A stretch of DNA of 64,000 nt, from positions 62,001 through 126,000 of the forward strand of contig NZ_BOPA01000027.1 in the NCBI RefSeq assembly GCF_016863515.1. Direction: 5' to 3'. Each line of letters starts with the position of its first letter. Position 1 is the stretch's first letter. This DNA comes from Micromonospora gifhornensis. Lineage in GTDB: Bacteria; Actinomycetota; Actinomycetes; Mycobacteriales; Micromonosporaceae. This document shows positions 43,813-52,055 of the stretch, in pieces. Both the position numbers and the translations under genes were made by a program. The notes beneath the pieces are model-generated. The model was not told where the DNA came from, did no database searches, and saw only the letters and a program-made list of their open reading frames with translations.

Positions 43813-44790
43813 TCACCCGCCGATGAACACGTAACTCAGCCGGTCGACGAGCTCGCTGGGCAGGTCCAGGCCTTCACCACCGGCGCGCCGGGTGACCTGT
43901 TGCGCGACCGCCGGCGGTACCGCCACCTGACCGAGGATGGTCCGTACCGCCAGCTCGACCGGCAGGTACTGGGTGTCCATGAGGGTCAGTGTGCGGTACG
44001 CGCAAAACGGCGCGGCAGTCGGGTTGAGCTGGACGATCGCAGGCAACTCGTCCCAGTCGGCGGGTAGCTCGCCGGTGAGCCGGCTCGGTTGCATCAGGGT
44101 CTGCCCGCGGTGTCGCAGCACGCCCAGCCGGGCCATCTGCCAGACCGATGCGAGCAGCGCGCACGCCCACTCCCGGGTCTTCGGTCCGTCGGACCACAGC
44201 TCTATGTCGACGAAGATCGAGTGCCGGGGGTCACCGGACTGCACCGGCGGGGACCAGGGGCGAGGCAGGGTCATCGCCGGCGCGTCCACGTACCCGGGTG
44301 AGCGCATGCCGTTGGACAGCCACCCGGATTCACTGAGCGGGGGCCGGCTTCCGGTGGTGTGCCGAGGTGGCTCCACCACGAGGGTGTCGACCACCATCTG
44401 GGCGAGTTCGACGCCGCCGTGACGGGCGAAGCTGGATTCCCGAGCCACGTAGTCCAACACCAGGCCCAGCTCTGCCGCGGCACTCTGCACCTGTGGGATC
44501 ACCTCGCGGGGTGAGCCGAACCGGTGGAAGTAATCGTCCACCATGAAGCAGGTGCTGATCCGCGGCTGGCGCGGGGCCGACAGTCCCTGGCGGGCCAGCG
44601 CCGGGATCGCCGGTGACCAGTCGGCGATGCGCGCGAACCTGCGCCGCAGGTCCTGGCAGCCGCTGCCGAAGTCGTCCGCGTAGAAGTGGCCCAACTCGAC
44701 CGACAGATGTGAGTACGCCACGCTCTCTGTCCGACGCACCGCAGCTGCCTCCTGGAACCTGACATCCACGTCGATCACACGGTTTCCCAT
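43813..44790 (-). CDS. SCO2522-family-like protein, function unknown
   Basis: A 325-residue soluble protein. Distinct stretches are SVELGHFYADDFGSGCQDLR, ISTCFMVDDYFHRFGSP and FVDIELWSDGPKTREWACAL. I see no known catalytic motif, membrane segment or signal peptide. Its start overlaps the 3' end of the P-loop gene by 16 bases, so it is translated from the same mRNA. Family name is by recall and gene order, next to the P-loop protein as in the SCO2521-2525 set. Confidence 0.72.
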   Translation of the reverse strand: MGNRVIDVDVRFQEAAAVRRTESVAYSHLSVELGHFYADDFGSGCQDLRRRFARIADWSPAIPALARQGLSAPRQPRISTCFMVDDYFHRFGSPREVIPQVQSAAAELGLVLDYVARESSFARHGGVELAQMVVDTLVVEPPRHTTGSRPPLSESGWLSNGMRSPGYVDAPAMTLPRPWSPPVQSGDPRHSIFVDIELWSDGPKTREWACALLASVWQMARLGVLRHRGQTLMQPSRLTGELPADWDELPAIVQLNPTAAPFCAYRTLTLMDTQYLPVELAVRTILGQVAVPPAVAQQVTRRAGGEGLDLPSELVDRLSYVFIGG

Positions 44791-45704
44791 GCGGTCTCGT
44801 CGAAGAGCTTTTCGGTCAGCTCCACGATGGCGTCCACCGTCTTCACATTCGCAATCTTGGCTTGTACGTCATGGTCCGAGATGAGCTGTTCGCGCCACTG
44901 CAACAGCGGGTCCAGCGGTACCGCGCCGAGCAGCGTCGTGCGTCCGACACCTCGACGGCGGGCCAGTTCCGACAGTTCCGTGTCGCACTTGCGCAGGAAT
45001 GCCTGCTGCGCGAGGTCGAGGTGGCCGACCTCGGGGCCGCGGGAGTCGATCACTGCCGTGCGGATGAAACGCAGCGACTCCCGCAGCCGCTCCGGCTCGT
45101 GGCCGTACTCTTTGGCCATGGCGAGGATGCCACCCGCCTCAAAGGCGAGATCAGCCGCCGCGGTGACGTGCTGAGGAGTCCAGCGATGGAAGACCAACCA
45201 GCGCGCGACCACCTTGCGTAGCGCGGGGGTCGCGGTGGCAGCCAGCACCATCTGACTGGCGTACGACCGGCCGGCGCTGAGGTCCACGAGGGTCAGGTCG
45301 AACTCCTCTTCCAGTCGGAGGAAGAGCTCGGCGCAGCGTTTGGCGATGTCGTTGGTGAAACCGAACTCACTGCCGTTGCGCTGGCCGGGTAGGAGCACCA
45401 ACGGACCCGAACCGATCGGTCGCTGGCGCAGGCTGGCCCGTTCCGAGCTACCCCACACGTCCAACTGCTCGGGAAACGGGATTTCTCCGCGCAGGTAGCG
45501 GTGCAGGCCTCCGTTGTTGGGTCCGGCGCCCTCCACCCCGTTGACGGCGTCCGGGATCTGAAACGTGATGCCGGCGGTAGGCGAGCCGAAGTCGTAGTCC
45601 AGGTAACAGGTGGGACGGCCGGACAGGGCGCTGCGGTAGGCGATGTTCGCGGCGGTCACCGAACGACCGGTGCCACCCTTGTGCGACGTGACGAAGACCA
45701 GCAT
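44775..45704 (-). CDS. SCO2523-family-like variant P-loop (ParA/MinD-like) protein
   Basis: A 309-residue protein of the SIMIBI/ParA-like NTPase type. It opens MLVFVTSHKGGTGRSVTAAN: the deviant Walker A KGGxGK[ST] is present but the catalytic Lys is Arg14. The signature lysine at 9 is kept. YLDYDFGSPTAGITFQ corresponds to the ParA switch DxD region, and FDLTLVDLSAGRSYASQMV to Walker B. Nucleotide binding may survive while hydrolysis is weak or lost. Start ATG 45704 overlaps the SCO2524-like stop by one base, with GAGGGG upstream. The frame stays open further upstream, but that part is a shadow of the SCO2524-like gene. Confidence 0.85.
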   Translation of the reverse strand: MLVFVTSHKGGTGRSVTAANIAYRSALSGRPTCYLDYDFGSPTAGITFQIPDAVNGVEGAGPNNGGLHRYLRGEIPFPEQLDVWGSSERASLRQRPIGSGPLVLLPGQRNGSEFGFTNDIAKRCAELFLRLEEEFDLTLVDLSAGRSYASQMVLAATATPALRKVVARWLVFHRWTPQHVTAAADLAFEAGGILAMAKEYGHEPERLRESLRFIRTAVIDSRGPEVGHLDLAQQAFLRKCDTELSELARRRGVGRTTLLGAVPLDPLLQWREQLISDHDVQAKIANVKTVDAIVELTEKLFDETAWETV

Positions 45705-47545
45705 CAGATCCCCTCGCTGGCTTTCTGCTGCCCGGTAGTGACGTCGTTGAGCAGGAGCAGCAGCGTGTTCGCCAGGGCGGCCGCCGTGCCCGGGCGTTCG
45801 TCCACCAGCAGTTGCGCCTGGCGCAGGCTCGCCCGGATGCTGCGCATGCTGCGTTGCATCGCCTCGCCGGCGAACGTGCCGCGCATCAACTCCCGGTCGA
45901 ACAGGTATTCCGCTTCGTCGATCAGATCCTGCGCGTACCCGGAGAGCCGGGCTGCGCGCGGGAAGGGCCGATCCCAGAGCAGCTGACCGGCGTTGACCAG
46001 CGCCTGTACGACCCGCGCGGTCAGATACCAGGAGGGCGCCTCCGGCCTGGGAGCCAGCCCGGGGAAAGCGCCGCCGGCATGGTCCCACAGCCCTCGGTGC
46101 CGGCCGTCGGGAATGCGGCGCAGCACCAGGTGGTCCCACACCTCGTCGGCCAACTCGAGCAGTTCGCTGCGCCGCCGGGCGTTGCTCAGCAGACCGGCGA
46201 CGGTGATCGCCCGCTGCAGCAGCACGGTGGAGAACTCGTTCACGACCCACGTCATGATCGGCTTGGACGTGTCGTCGTTGAGGGTGACCCGCTTACCGGG
46301 AGTGTGCACAAGCAGCGCTGACTCGCCGGGCGTTGCGCGTCGGGTGACGCGGGCCCGCTGGGCCAGTTCCACCAGGACCGCGGCGATGCGGCCGAGTTCC
46401 TCGTCGCCGCCGCGTCCGACCGCGAGCAGTCCCTTGACTGCCAGCGACGTCGCTTGGAGGGTGTAGTAGTCGGTGCGGTCGCCGTCGGTCGTGCGCCACG
46501 GGATGTCCTCGATGGGCCATCGCCGACGGTTGCCGAAGGTCGCCACCGTCGCCCAGTAGGTCCGGGTCAGCTCCCAGCGTAGCTGCAGCGCCCGGGACAA
46601 CCGCTGTTGTTCCTCGTTGAGCAGGCCGAGCAGGCGGGTACGTTCGGAGTTCAGGTCTTCGATGGCATCCATCGCGATGACCGTGAAGTAGAGGTAGGGG
46701 GCATTCTCGGCCGAGCCTTCGCGTTGCCGGCCGATCGACTCGCTGGTGGGGACTTCCTCGGCGCCGGCGATGATGCCCCACGACCAGCCGCATTCGAAGA
46801 GCATGTCGCTGTTGTCGAGGTCTTCGGTGACCCGGCCCGACCCGATGACCACGCTGCGCAGACTGGCCATGGTGTCTCGCAACTGCTCGCGCAGCGCCGC
46901 GACGAGTTCCCGGCGCGGTAGCTCGTCCTGGTTTACCATGTCGCACAGTCGTCGGCCGTACTCGTCGGTGGAGGTGAAGACGAAGGTGCTGAAGCTGCGC
47001 AGCAGGCCCACCATGGCGGCGGTGAGCCGAATGCTGGCCATCGTCTCCAACTCGTCCAGTTGCGCGAGCAGTTCCCGTCGCTGGGTGGCACTGCGGTAGA
47101 CCTTGACGAAACCGATGGTCGCCAGCGTGAGGGTGACGGAGACGGCGAACGAGTCGACGATGTCCTGGGACCGTTGTTCCTCGGTGAGCTCCGGGCCGCC
47201 CTCGACGGGGGTGAGGTAGCCGCCGCCGCCGAAGACGGGCGTGCCGTCCTCGGCGGTGTACCGCCGGAAGTAATCGATCATGACGGTGACCAGCCGGCGG
47301 GGTATTTCGATCGCACCGCCGAGGGAGTTGAGGGCCTCGATCACCTCGTCGTCGGCGCGGTCGGGGTCGTCGAGCGACAGCGCAGGGATCTTCGATGCGG
47401 GCAGGAGCAGGGTCAGCAGTTGCTCGGCATCATTTATGGAATTGCTACCGCTTCGGCCGCCCCAGTGCCATTCGCCTTTTTCCCAGCAGCTCCGCACCGT
47501 GGCCCGCCAGATGTCGAGGATCTCCTGGCGCGGCTGTATCCGCAT
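45704..47545 (-). CDS. SCO2524-family-like protein, function unknown
   Basis: A 613-residue, mostly helical protein. It begins MRIQPRQEILDIWRATVRSC and contains a Gly-rich GTPVFGGGGYLTPVEGG, a stretch SFAVSVTLTLATIGFVKVYR that could be a buried or membrane-associated helix, and HRGLWDHAGGAFPGLAPRPE with PSWYLTARVVQALVNAG near the C-terminus. No NTPase or nuclease motif was seen. Start ATG 47545 is the best of several (weak GGTGGA upstream); 47626 is possible. Coupled to the P-loop gene by a one-base overlap. Family by recall and order. Confidence 0.75.
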   Translation of the reverse strand: MRIQPRQEILDIWRATVRSCWEKGEWHWGGRSGSNSINDAEQLLTLLLPASKIPALSLDDPDRADDEVIEALNSLGGAIEIPRRLVTVMIDYFRRYTAEDGTPVFGGGGYLTPVEGGPELTEEQRSQDIVDSFAVSVTLTLATIGFVKVYRSATQRRELLAQLDELETMASIRLTAAMVGLLRSFSTFVFTSTDEYGRRLCDMVNQDELPRRELVAALREQLRDTMASLRSVVIGSGRVTEDLDNSDMLFECGWSWGIIAGAEEVPTSESIGRQREGSAENAPYLYFTVIAMDAIEDLNSERTRLLGLLNEEQQRLSRALQLRWELTRTYWATVATFGNRRRWPIEDIPWRTTDGDRTDYYTLQATSLAVKGLLAVGRGGDEELGRIAAVLVELAQRARVTRRATPGESALLVHTPGKRVTLNDDTSKPIMTWVVNEFSTVLLQRAITVAGLLSNARRRSELLELADEVWDHLVLRRIPDGRHRGLWDHAGGAFPGLAPRPEAPSWYLTARVVQALVNAGQLLWDRPFPRAARLSGYAQDLIDEAEYLFDRELMRGTFAGEAMQRSMRSIRASLRQAQLLVDERPGTAAALANTLLLLLNDVTTGQQKASEGI

Positions 47546-47774
47546 GATCCACCGCCGTCTGCATGTAGTCGCCGACTCGGAATTGCTGGTGTTGCTGTGC
47601 GCACGGTGATCCACGATGACCGGCACGGATGTGCAGTGTCATGGTAACGGGCCGGTCGAGTGTCACCGGAGACGCTCTGCCACCCGCATGTCAGCGAGCC
47701 GCAGGACATGGTGCAGGGTTCCACGCGGCAGGCCGGGGCATCCGGTCGGGGGCTTCCATGACAGTCGCCGGCGC

Positions 47775-48563
47775 CTATCCGCGGGTGCGGCCGGTGGTCA
47801 GCAGCATGCTCTGGTATCCGTCGCGCAACGGCGGTCGAGGGCGCTCCTCGTGGACGGTCACGTCGTACGCGCCGGCCGCGATGCCAGCCACCACCTCGGC
47901 GCGGTGCAACGCCACGGCCGGAAACGAGCGCAGGCCGACGCGGTATCCGACGGATCCGAGCATGACGGCCACGGCGAAGGGTGCGCCGGGACGCAGCGCC
48001 CGCAGGAACCGGGCGACGGCGTGTTCGGCCTCCGCCCGGTCGGCCGAGATGGAGCAGGCCACGAAAAACATCGTGCCCGCGTCCCAGGTGTGCTGCGGCA
48101 GGTCGAAGACGCTGGTCCGGCAGACCTGGCCGACCTGAGCCAGGCGCTGTCGCGGATCCGACAGCGCCGCGTACGCCGGATGCTCGACGCAGACCTGCCA
48201 GTACGGATCCCAGAGTTCGTCGTAGCCGTCGACCTGCGTACGCAGCCAGCGCACGTTCGACGTGGACAATTCACACAAATCGATGGCACGCGCGAACGGC
48301 AGGAGCGTCAGGGCCGGATAGAGGTTGGCGCCCGATCCGACGTCGACACAACGCGCGTCGGTCAGCTTCGCTGCGGCGAAGAAGTCCCGGGTTCGGCGGA
48401 GCAGCTCCCGGTCGTCGGAGCGCAGGTCCGCGTAGTTGTGCCGGACATAGGCCTGCGGGTCGAACCTGTCCCACTCGACCTCGGTGTTCACCGGCCCCGG
48501 GGACTGCATCGGCACGGATGACGCGGAATCGCCACGACCGCCGGCCTCCGGGGTCAACGCCAT
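47775..48563 (-). CDS. SCO2525-family-like SAM-dependent methyltransferase
   Basis: A 262-residue class I methyltransferase resembling the NNMT/PNMT/TEMT group of small-molecule N-methyltransferases. Motif I is CVDVGSGANLYPAL (~92-105), followed by AIDLCELSTSNVRWLR (motif II region); VNTEVEWDRFDPQAYVRHNY at the N-terminus is typical of that group. Start ATG 48563 follows TGGAGG. It is first in the minus-strand series SCO2525-, 2524-, 2523-, 2522-like, with a ~230-base gap before the 2524-like gene. The substrate is unknown. Confidence 0.85.
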   Translation of the reverse strand: MALTPEAGGRGDSASSVPMQSPGPVNTEVEWDRFDPQAYVRHNYADLRSDDRELLRRTRDFFAAAKLTDARCVDVGSGANLYPALTLLPFARAIDLCELSTSNVRWLRTQVDGYDELWDPYWQVCVEHPAYAALSDPRQRLAQVGQVCRTSVFDLPQHTWDAGTMFFVACSISADRAEAEHAVARFLRALRPGAPFAVAVMLGSVGYRVGLRSFPAVALHRAEVVAGIAAGAYDVTVHEERPRPPLRDGYQSMLLTTGRTRG

Positions 48564-48879
48564 GGACGTGCCTCCATCGGTCTCAGCGGATCACACTGGG
48601 TTCTCGCTCCGGCGCGCTCGGTGCACTGGCCATTGTGTATCGAACCTGTTACCTGCCCGCAAGTGACGGCACGTCACCACGGACAGCGCCAGAGGAGCGC
48701 TCGAGTGAACTCGATGGAGGCCCGCCAGTGCGTGCGCATGCACATTCACATCGATTGACGTGGTGCGATTGCTTCACGACGTCGCGGCCCACACGGACAC
48801 CGGGTTCTTCGCAAGGCCAGCACGAGCCGGCCCGGTGCGCTCCACCAGGCTCAAGCGCTGGTTGGCGGCCGGCTTTCCA
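48564..48879. other. Intergenic region upstream of the methyltransferase gene
   Basis: A 316-base gap between two minus-strand genes. I found no gene, hairpin terminator or clear promoter. An AT-richer segment around 48630-48650 may belong to the promoter of the SCO2525-like gene. Confidence 0.4.
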
Positions 48880-49788
48880 TCATGTCCGCGGCCCCACGGA
48901 AGCCAGGTCCTGGGAAAACGGGAGAAGCCGGTGGAACTTGCCGGCATAGCTCGCGATATCGGCAGCATTCTGCGAGAAGTGATTGTCGTCGTCATGGTCC
49001 GACATCGACACGGTCCGGTGCATGATCCTTCCGTCGATGACAACAAATGACTCGCGAAGCGACTTCTGTATCCGGCGGTTCTGCACCCATTTGACGTTGA
49101 TCCCGAGATTTGCCTCAATTTCCATGAGGTCGTAGAGTTTCGGTGTCACGTTCTCGGAGATGAAGATGCGGGAGATTCGGACACCGCGGTCGGCGATGAG
49201 CGAACGCTGGATCTCCAGATACTCGCGGTAAAGCGGCAACTGCCACCACACGTCCTCGACCTCGGCCGGGCTCGTGCCGAGCACCTCGGTTGTGGCGGAG
49301 CGCATCAGATCCAGCAGCACGTTGGAGTACGTGAAGTCGAGTTGCAGACGGCCATCGGCGAGGCCGGACAGGTCGTCCAGAGTGTTTCGTACCCGCGCCA
49401 CGGCCTGCTCCACGAGGATGTGATCGAGGTTCTCCGCGCGGCTGGCCTGCCCGATCTTCGCCAGCCGCTTGACCTCGGGGTCGAACAATCCGAGGTTGGC
49501 GCCTCTGCTGATGAAATCGTACGTCTCGGTAACCGAGCGCAGGGCAGACTCAGTTCGCGTCCAGCCCTGGTCCAGTTCGCGGTGCGCGCGGGCCTGCTCT
49601 TCCTTGATCTCGTTGAGTTTCTGCATCATCCCGAACAACAGGCTCGTGGCCACGCCCGTGAGACCCAGGGCAACGCTCATCGGCCCGCTGATGCCAGCCA
49701 GCAACGTGGCGACGATTGCGACGAGAGAGACCAGCGTGCCCAGAACCGAGATTGCCCAGTCAGCCGTGAACCTCTTGAGGTCGCGCAT
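48880..49788 (-). CDS. Two-TM membrane-anchored protein with C-terminal unknown domain
   Basis: A 302-residue protein. Two adjacent hydrophobic helices (~8-31 VLGTLVSLVAIVATLLAG and ~34-53 VALGLTGVATSLLFGMM) form a membrane hairpin with both ends cytoplasmic. A charged, probably coiled-coil segment follows (~55-85, KLNEIKEEQARAHRELDQGW), then a ~190-residue globular domain with VWWQLPLYREYLEIQRSLI, VRISRIFISENV and ESFVVIDGRIMHRT. The last part resembles domains placed after HTH or TM anchors in PLD-like and regulator-like proteins, but I cannot name it. It lies upstream of the SCO2525-like gene on the same strand. Confidence 0.72.
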   Translation of the reverse strand: MRDLKRFTADWAISVLGTLVSLVAIVATLLAGISGPMSVALGLTGVATSLLFGMMQKLNEIKEEQARAHRELDQGWTRTESALRSVTETYDFISRGANLGLFDPEVKRLAKIGQASRAENLDHILVEQAVARVRNTLDDLSGLADGRLQLDFTYSNVLLDLMRSATTEVLGTSPAEVEDVWWQLPLYREYLEIQRSLIADRGVRISRIFISENVTPKLYDLMEIEANLGINVKWVQNRRIQKSLRESFVVIDGRIMHRTVSMSDHDDDNHFSQNAADIASYAGKFHRLLPFSQDLASVGPRT

Positions 49789-49882
49789 TCGATGACCACC
49801 CTAAACCCCGACCAAGGAGTGATGTCGTTGGCGCAATCTCGGCGGAATCATCCACCAAGGAACTCATCCTAGGAGCCGTAGT

Positions 49883-50088
49883 CAACGCAAGCCGGCTGCA
49901 CCGTGCACCTCGCACCGGTGCTGATCCAACCGATGGCAGCCGACGACGTCGTCGCGGTGGCCGAGGTCGTGGTCGGCGCGCCGGCCAACGCGGTGGTCGA
50001 GGTCGCCGGCCCGGAGCAGTTCCACCTCGACGATCATGGACAGCATTTCGTGGATAGCGGGCGCGATCCCGTGCGTCTGTGGTGGTGA
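49883..50088 (+). pseudogene. Remnant of an NAD(P)H-binding SDR (NmrA-like) gene
   Basis: The translated segment PVLIQPMAADDVVAVAEVVV followed by GAPANAVVEVAGPEQFHLDD matches the C-terminal third of atypical SDR/NmrA-like oxidoreductases (the usual pattern is QPIAADDVA...GTVEIAGPE). No N-terminal Rossmann region exists upstream; the preceding sequence is the promoter side of the minus-strand membrane gene. The remaining frame is about 60 codons and ends early. I call it a decayed gene; limits are approximate. Confidence 0.6.
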
Positions 50089-50116
50089 ATGAGGCGTACG
50101 GGACGGAGTTCAGCGG

Positions 50117-50359
50117 TTGGACGACAAGGCGAGAGCCAGGTTCGGTGACTTCGCGCAGAACCGGACCGCCGCCCTGATCAGGGCGGCGTACCTGCTCACC
50201 GGCGACCAGCATGCCGCCGAGGATCTGGTGCAGTCGGCGCTGGCCAAGACGTATGCCAGATGGCCGACTCTCCGGCACGAGGACCCCGAGGGGTACGTGC
50301 GCGCGGTGATGTACCGCGAGCGGGTCAGCTGGTGGCGGCGCCGGGGACGACCGCGATGA
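50117..50359 (+). pseudogene. SigE-type ECF sigma factor, truncated after region 2
   Basis: The 80-residue frame has a full sigma-70 region 2: FAQNRTAALIRAAYLLTGDQ, HAAEDLVQSALAKTYARWP and YVRAVMYRERVSWWRRRGR. SigE-family factors are about 165-175 residues; here region 4 is missing and the stop comes right after the Arg-rich end of region 2. The start is TTG 50117 with GGACGGAG eight bases upstream. The stop overlaps the ATG of the next gene (ATGA), a normal operon junction, so an in-frame internal deletion is likely. Without region 4 it should not recognise a -35 element, though a short functional protein cannot be excluded. Confidence 0.7.
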
Positions 50360-50697
50360 ACACCTCGATCGACGACCTCATCCGATCCACCCTTACCGAC
50401 CTTGCCGAGGAGGCAGTTCCGATGAACCTGACAGACTCCGCCGTCGCCCGGGCGCGCCGGCGTCGTACCCTCACCGTCTCGGTGGGGGTGGCGGGCGTGG
50501 TCGCCGCCCTCATGGTCGGCACGCCACTGGCGTTGGCGGTGAGCCGGGACGCCCCGCCGTCCGCGCCCGCCGATCAGCCACCGGTGAACTTCCCCAGCCC
50601 TGTCCCCTCCCCGCCGGTGGACCTGCCGAGTCCTGTCCCGATCAGCCCTGTCCCCTTCCCTCCGGTGGATCCGAAGGGTCCGGGCGCGGGTTCCTGA
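50356..50697 (+). CDS. Small single-TM protein downstream of sigma factor (putative anti-sigma-like)
   Basis: A 113-residue protein. The N-terminal ~40 residues are cytoplasmic (MNTSIDDLIRSTLTDLAEEA, then ARARRRRT), followed by one membrane helix (VSVGVAGVVAALMVGTPLAL) and a proline-rich exterior with VPSPPVDLPSPVPISPVPFP repeats. Genes of this form commonly follow SigE-type factors and may act as membrane regulators, but no zinc-binding anti-sigma motif is seen. It starts at ATG 50356 overlapping the sigma stop by four bases. Confidence 0.7.
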   Translation: MNTSIDDLIRSTLTDLAEEAVPMNLTDSAVARARRRRTLTVSVGVAGVVAALMVGTPLALAVSRDAPPSAPADQPPVNFPSPVPSPPVDLPSPVPISPVPFPPVDPKGPGAGS

Positions 50698-50865
50698 CTC
50701 CAGGAACCATCGGCCGGGCGGCCCGAGCTTGGACAGACCGGAGCCGCCCACCGCCGGGCTTGCCGCACGTCTGCGCTCGGCGGTGATGTGCACGTGGGAA
50801 TTGGCCCGTCAAAGCCGTGCAAGCGGGGCGTGTGCTCGGCCCGGAGGGGGTGCGAGGCTGAACGC

Positions 50866-51012
50866 GTGGCTCCCCGATCGACGTACCTGCGGCAGGTTGA
50901 TGACATCCTCGCCCGGGTCGAGGTCATTGCCAGGTCTCTCGACTCGTACGCCCCGGGTGCCCGCGAGTCCCTGGGCCGGTGCGATGCCCGCCTGCCGGTG
51001 ACGCCTGTATGA
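50866..51012 (+). CDS. Possible small protein (48 aa) coupled to AEC transporter
   Basis: A short frame from GTG 50866 whose TGA overlaps the ATG of the transporter gene (ATGA). The product begins VAPRSTYLRQVDDILARVEV and looks helical, with no known domain. GGAGGGGG lies about 16 bases upstream of the GTG, farther than usual. The overlap is the main support. The ~170 bases before it hold nothing I recognise. Confidence 0.35.
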   Translation: MAPRSTYLRQVDDILARVEVIARSLDSYAPGARESLGRCDARLPVTPV

Positions 51013-51941
51013 GCCTGGTGTCGGCGTTCGTGCCGATCTGGATCCTCACCGCGGTCGGCTACGCGGCTTGTCGGTGGGGCCTGCTGGGCGAGGCGGGGGC
51101 GTCGGTGCTCGGCCGGTTCGTATTCCACCTTGCGATGCCGGCCGCCCTGTTCCTGGCCCTGTCCCGAATGCCGCTCTCCGGGTTCGCAGGCCGCCCGCTG
51201 CTCGCCTTCGCGGTGAGCACCGCCGTGGTCCTCGGATTCGGGTGGGTTGGCGCGAGCCGGCTGTTCGGTCGCGCACCCGGCGAACGGCCCATCTGGGGCA
51301 TGGCCGCCGGGTACGTCAACTCGGCGAACCTCGGCATCCCCATCGCCACGCAGGTTCTCGGCGACGTGTCGTTCCTGGCGGAGGTGGTGCTACTCCAGGC
51401 ACTGGTGGTGACACCCGTGATCCTGGTCGCCCTGGACCGGCACAGCGACCCGGCCGGGCGGGTACGGGTCCGCCGCATCGCCTCCCTGCCGGTACGCAAC
51501 CCGGTGATCCTGGCGTCGCTGCTCGGCGTCGCGTGCTCGGCTGCCGACCTACAACTGCCGTCGGCGGCCGACGCGTCGCTCACCCTGCTGGCGGGTGCCG
51601 CGGTTCCGGCGGCCCTGGTCGCCCTCGGCGCGTCCCTGCACCACACGGCGCCGTCCCGGGCAGAGCCGGCCGAACCGGTCGGGGTGGCCGAGCTGGCTGT
51701 GATCACCGCGTTGAAGCTCGTCGCACAGCCGGTCATCGCGTACGCGGCCGGGCTGGCCTTGCACCTGTCCGCGCCGCAGTTGCTCGCCGTGGTGGTGTGC
51801 GCGGGCCTGCCGACAGCGCAGAACACGTTCATCTTCGGCCAGGAGTACGGTGTCGGCCAGGCGTTCGCCAATCGGGCGGTGGTGGTGACCACGACGCTGT
51901 CGCTGGCGACCCTGGCCGCCGCGGCGACGCTGCTCGGGTAG
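51009..51941 (+). CDS. AEC-family transporter (auxin efflux carrier type)
   Basis: A 310-residue membrane carrier with about ten hydrophobic helices in two similar halves. Recognisable family features are the N-terminal SAFVPIWILTAVGYAACRWG, the AAGYVNSANLGIPIATQVLG segment (conserved Asn-rich crossover) and the second-half GLPTAQNTFIFGQEYGVG. Bacterial members export malate, malonate or similar small molecules; the substrate is unknown. Length is normal for the family. Start ATG 51009 has no strong ribosome binding site, in line with coupling to the small frame upstream. Confidence 0.9.
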   Translation: MSLVSAFVPIWILTAVGYAACRWGLLGEAGASVLGRFVFHLAMPAALFLALSRMPLSGFAGRPLLAFAVSTAVVLGFGWVGASRLFGRAPGERPIWGMAAGYVNSANLGIPIATQVLGDVSFLAEVVLLQALVVTPVILVALDRHSDPAGRVRVRRIASLPVRNPVILASLLGVACSAADLQLPSAADASLTLLAGAAVPAALVALGASLHHTAPSRAEPAEPVGVAELAVITALKLVAQPVIAYAAGLALHLSAPQLLAVVVCAGLPTAQNTFIFGQEYGVGQAFANRAVVVTTTLSLATLAAAATLLG

Positions 51942-52055
51942 GCCCGTCAACTGACTGGTCCGGCAATCCTGGTGAATGCTCCGGTCGTGGGCGAACGCGC
52001 GCGTTGACCTGCGCCGAGAAGCCTCGTCAGCCAGGCTGCCTGGCACCGCGGGCGT

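Noticed and set aside
48760-49050. Plus-strand frame of 96 codons in the gap before and over the two-TM gene
   Set aside because: It overlaps the 3' end of a better supported minus-strand gene, has no ribosome binding site and no recognisable content.
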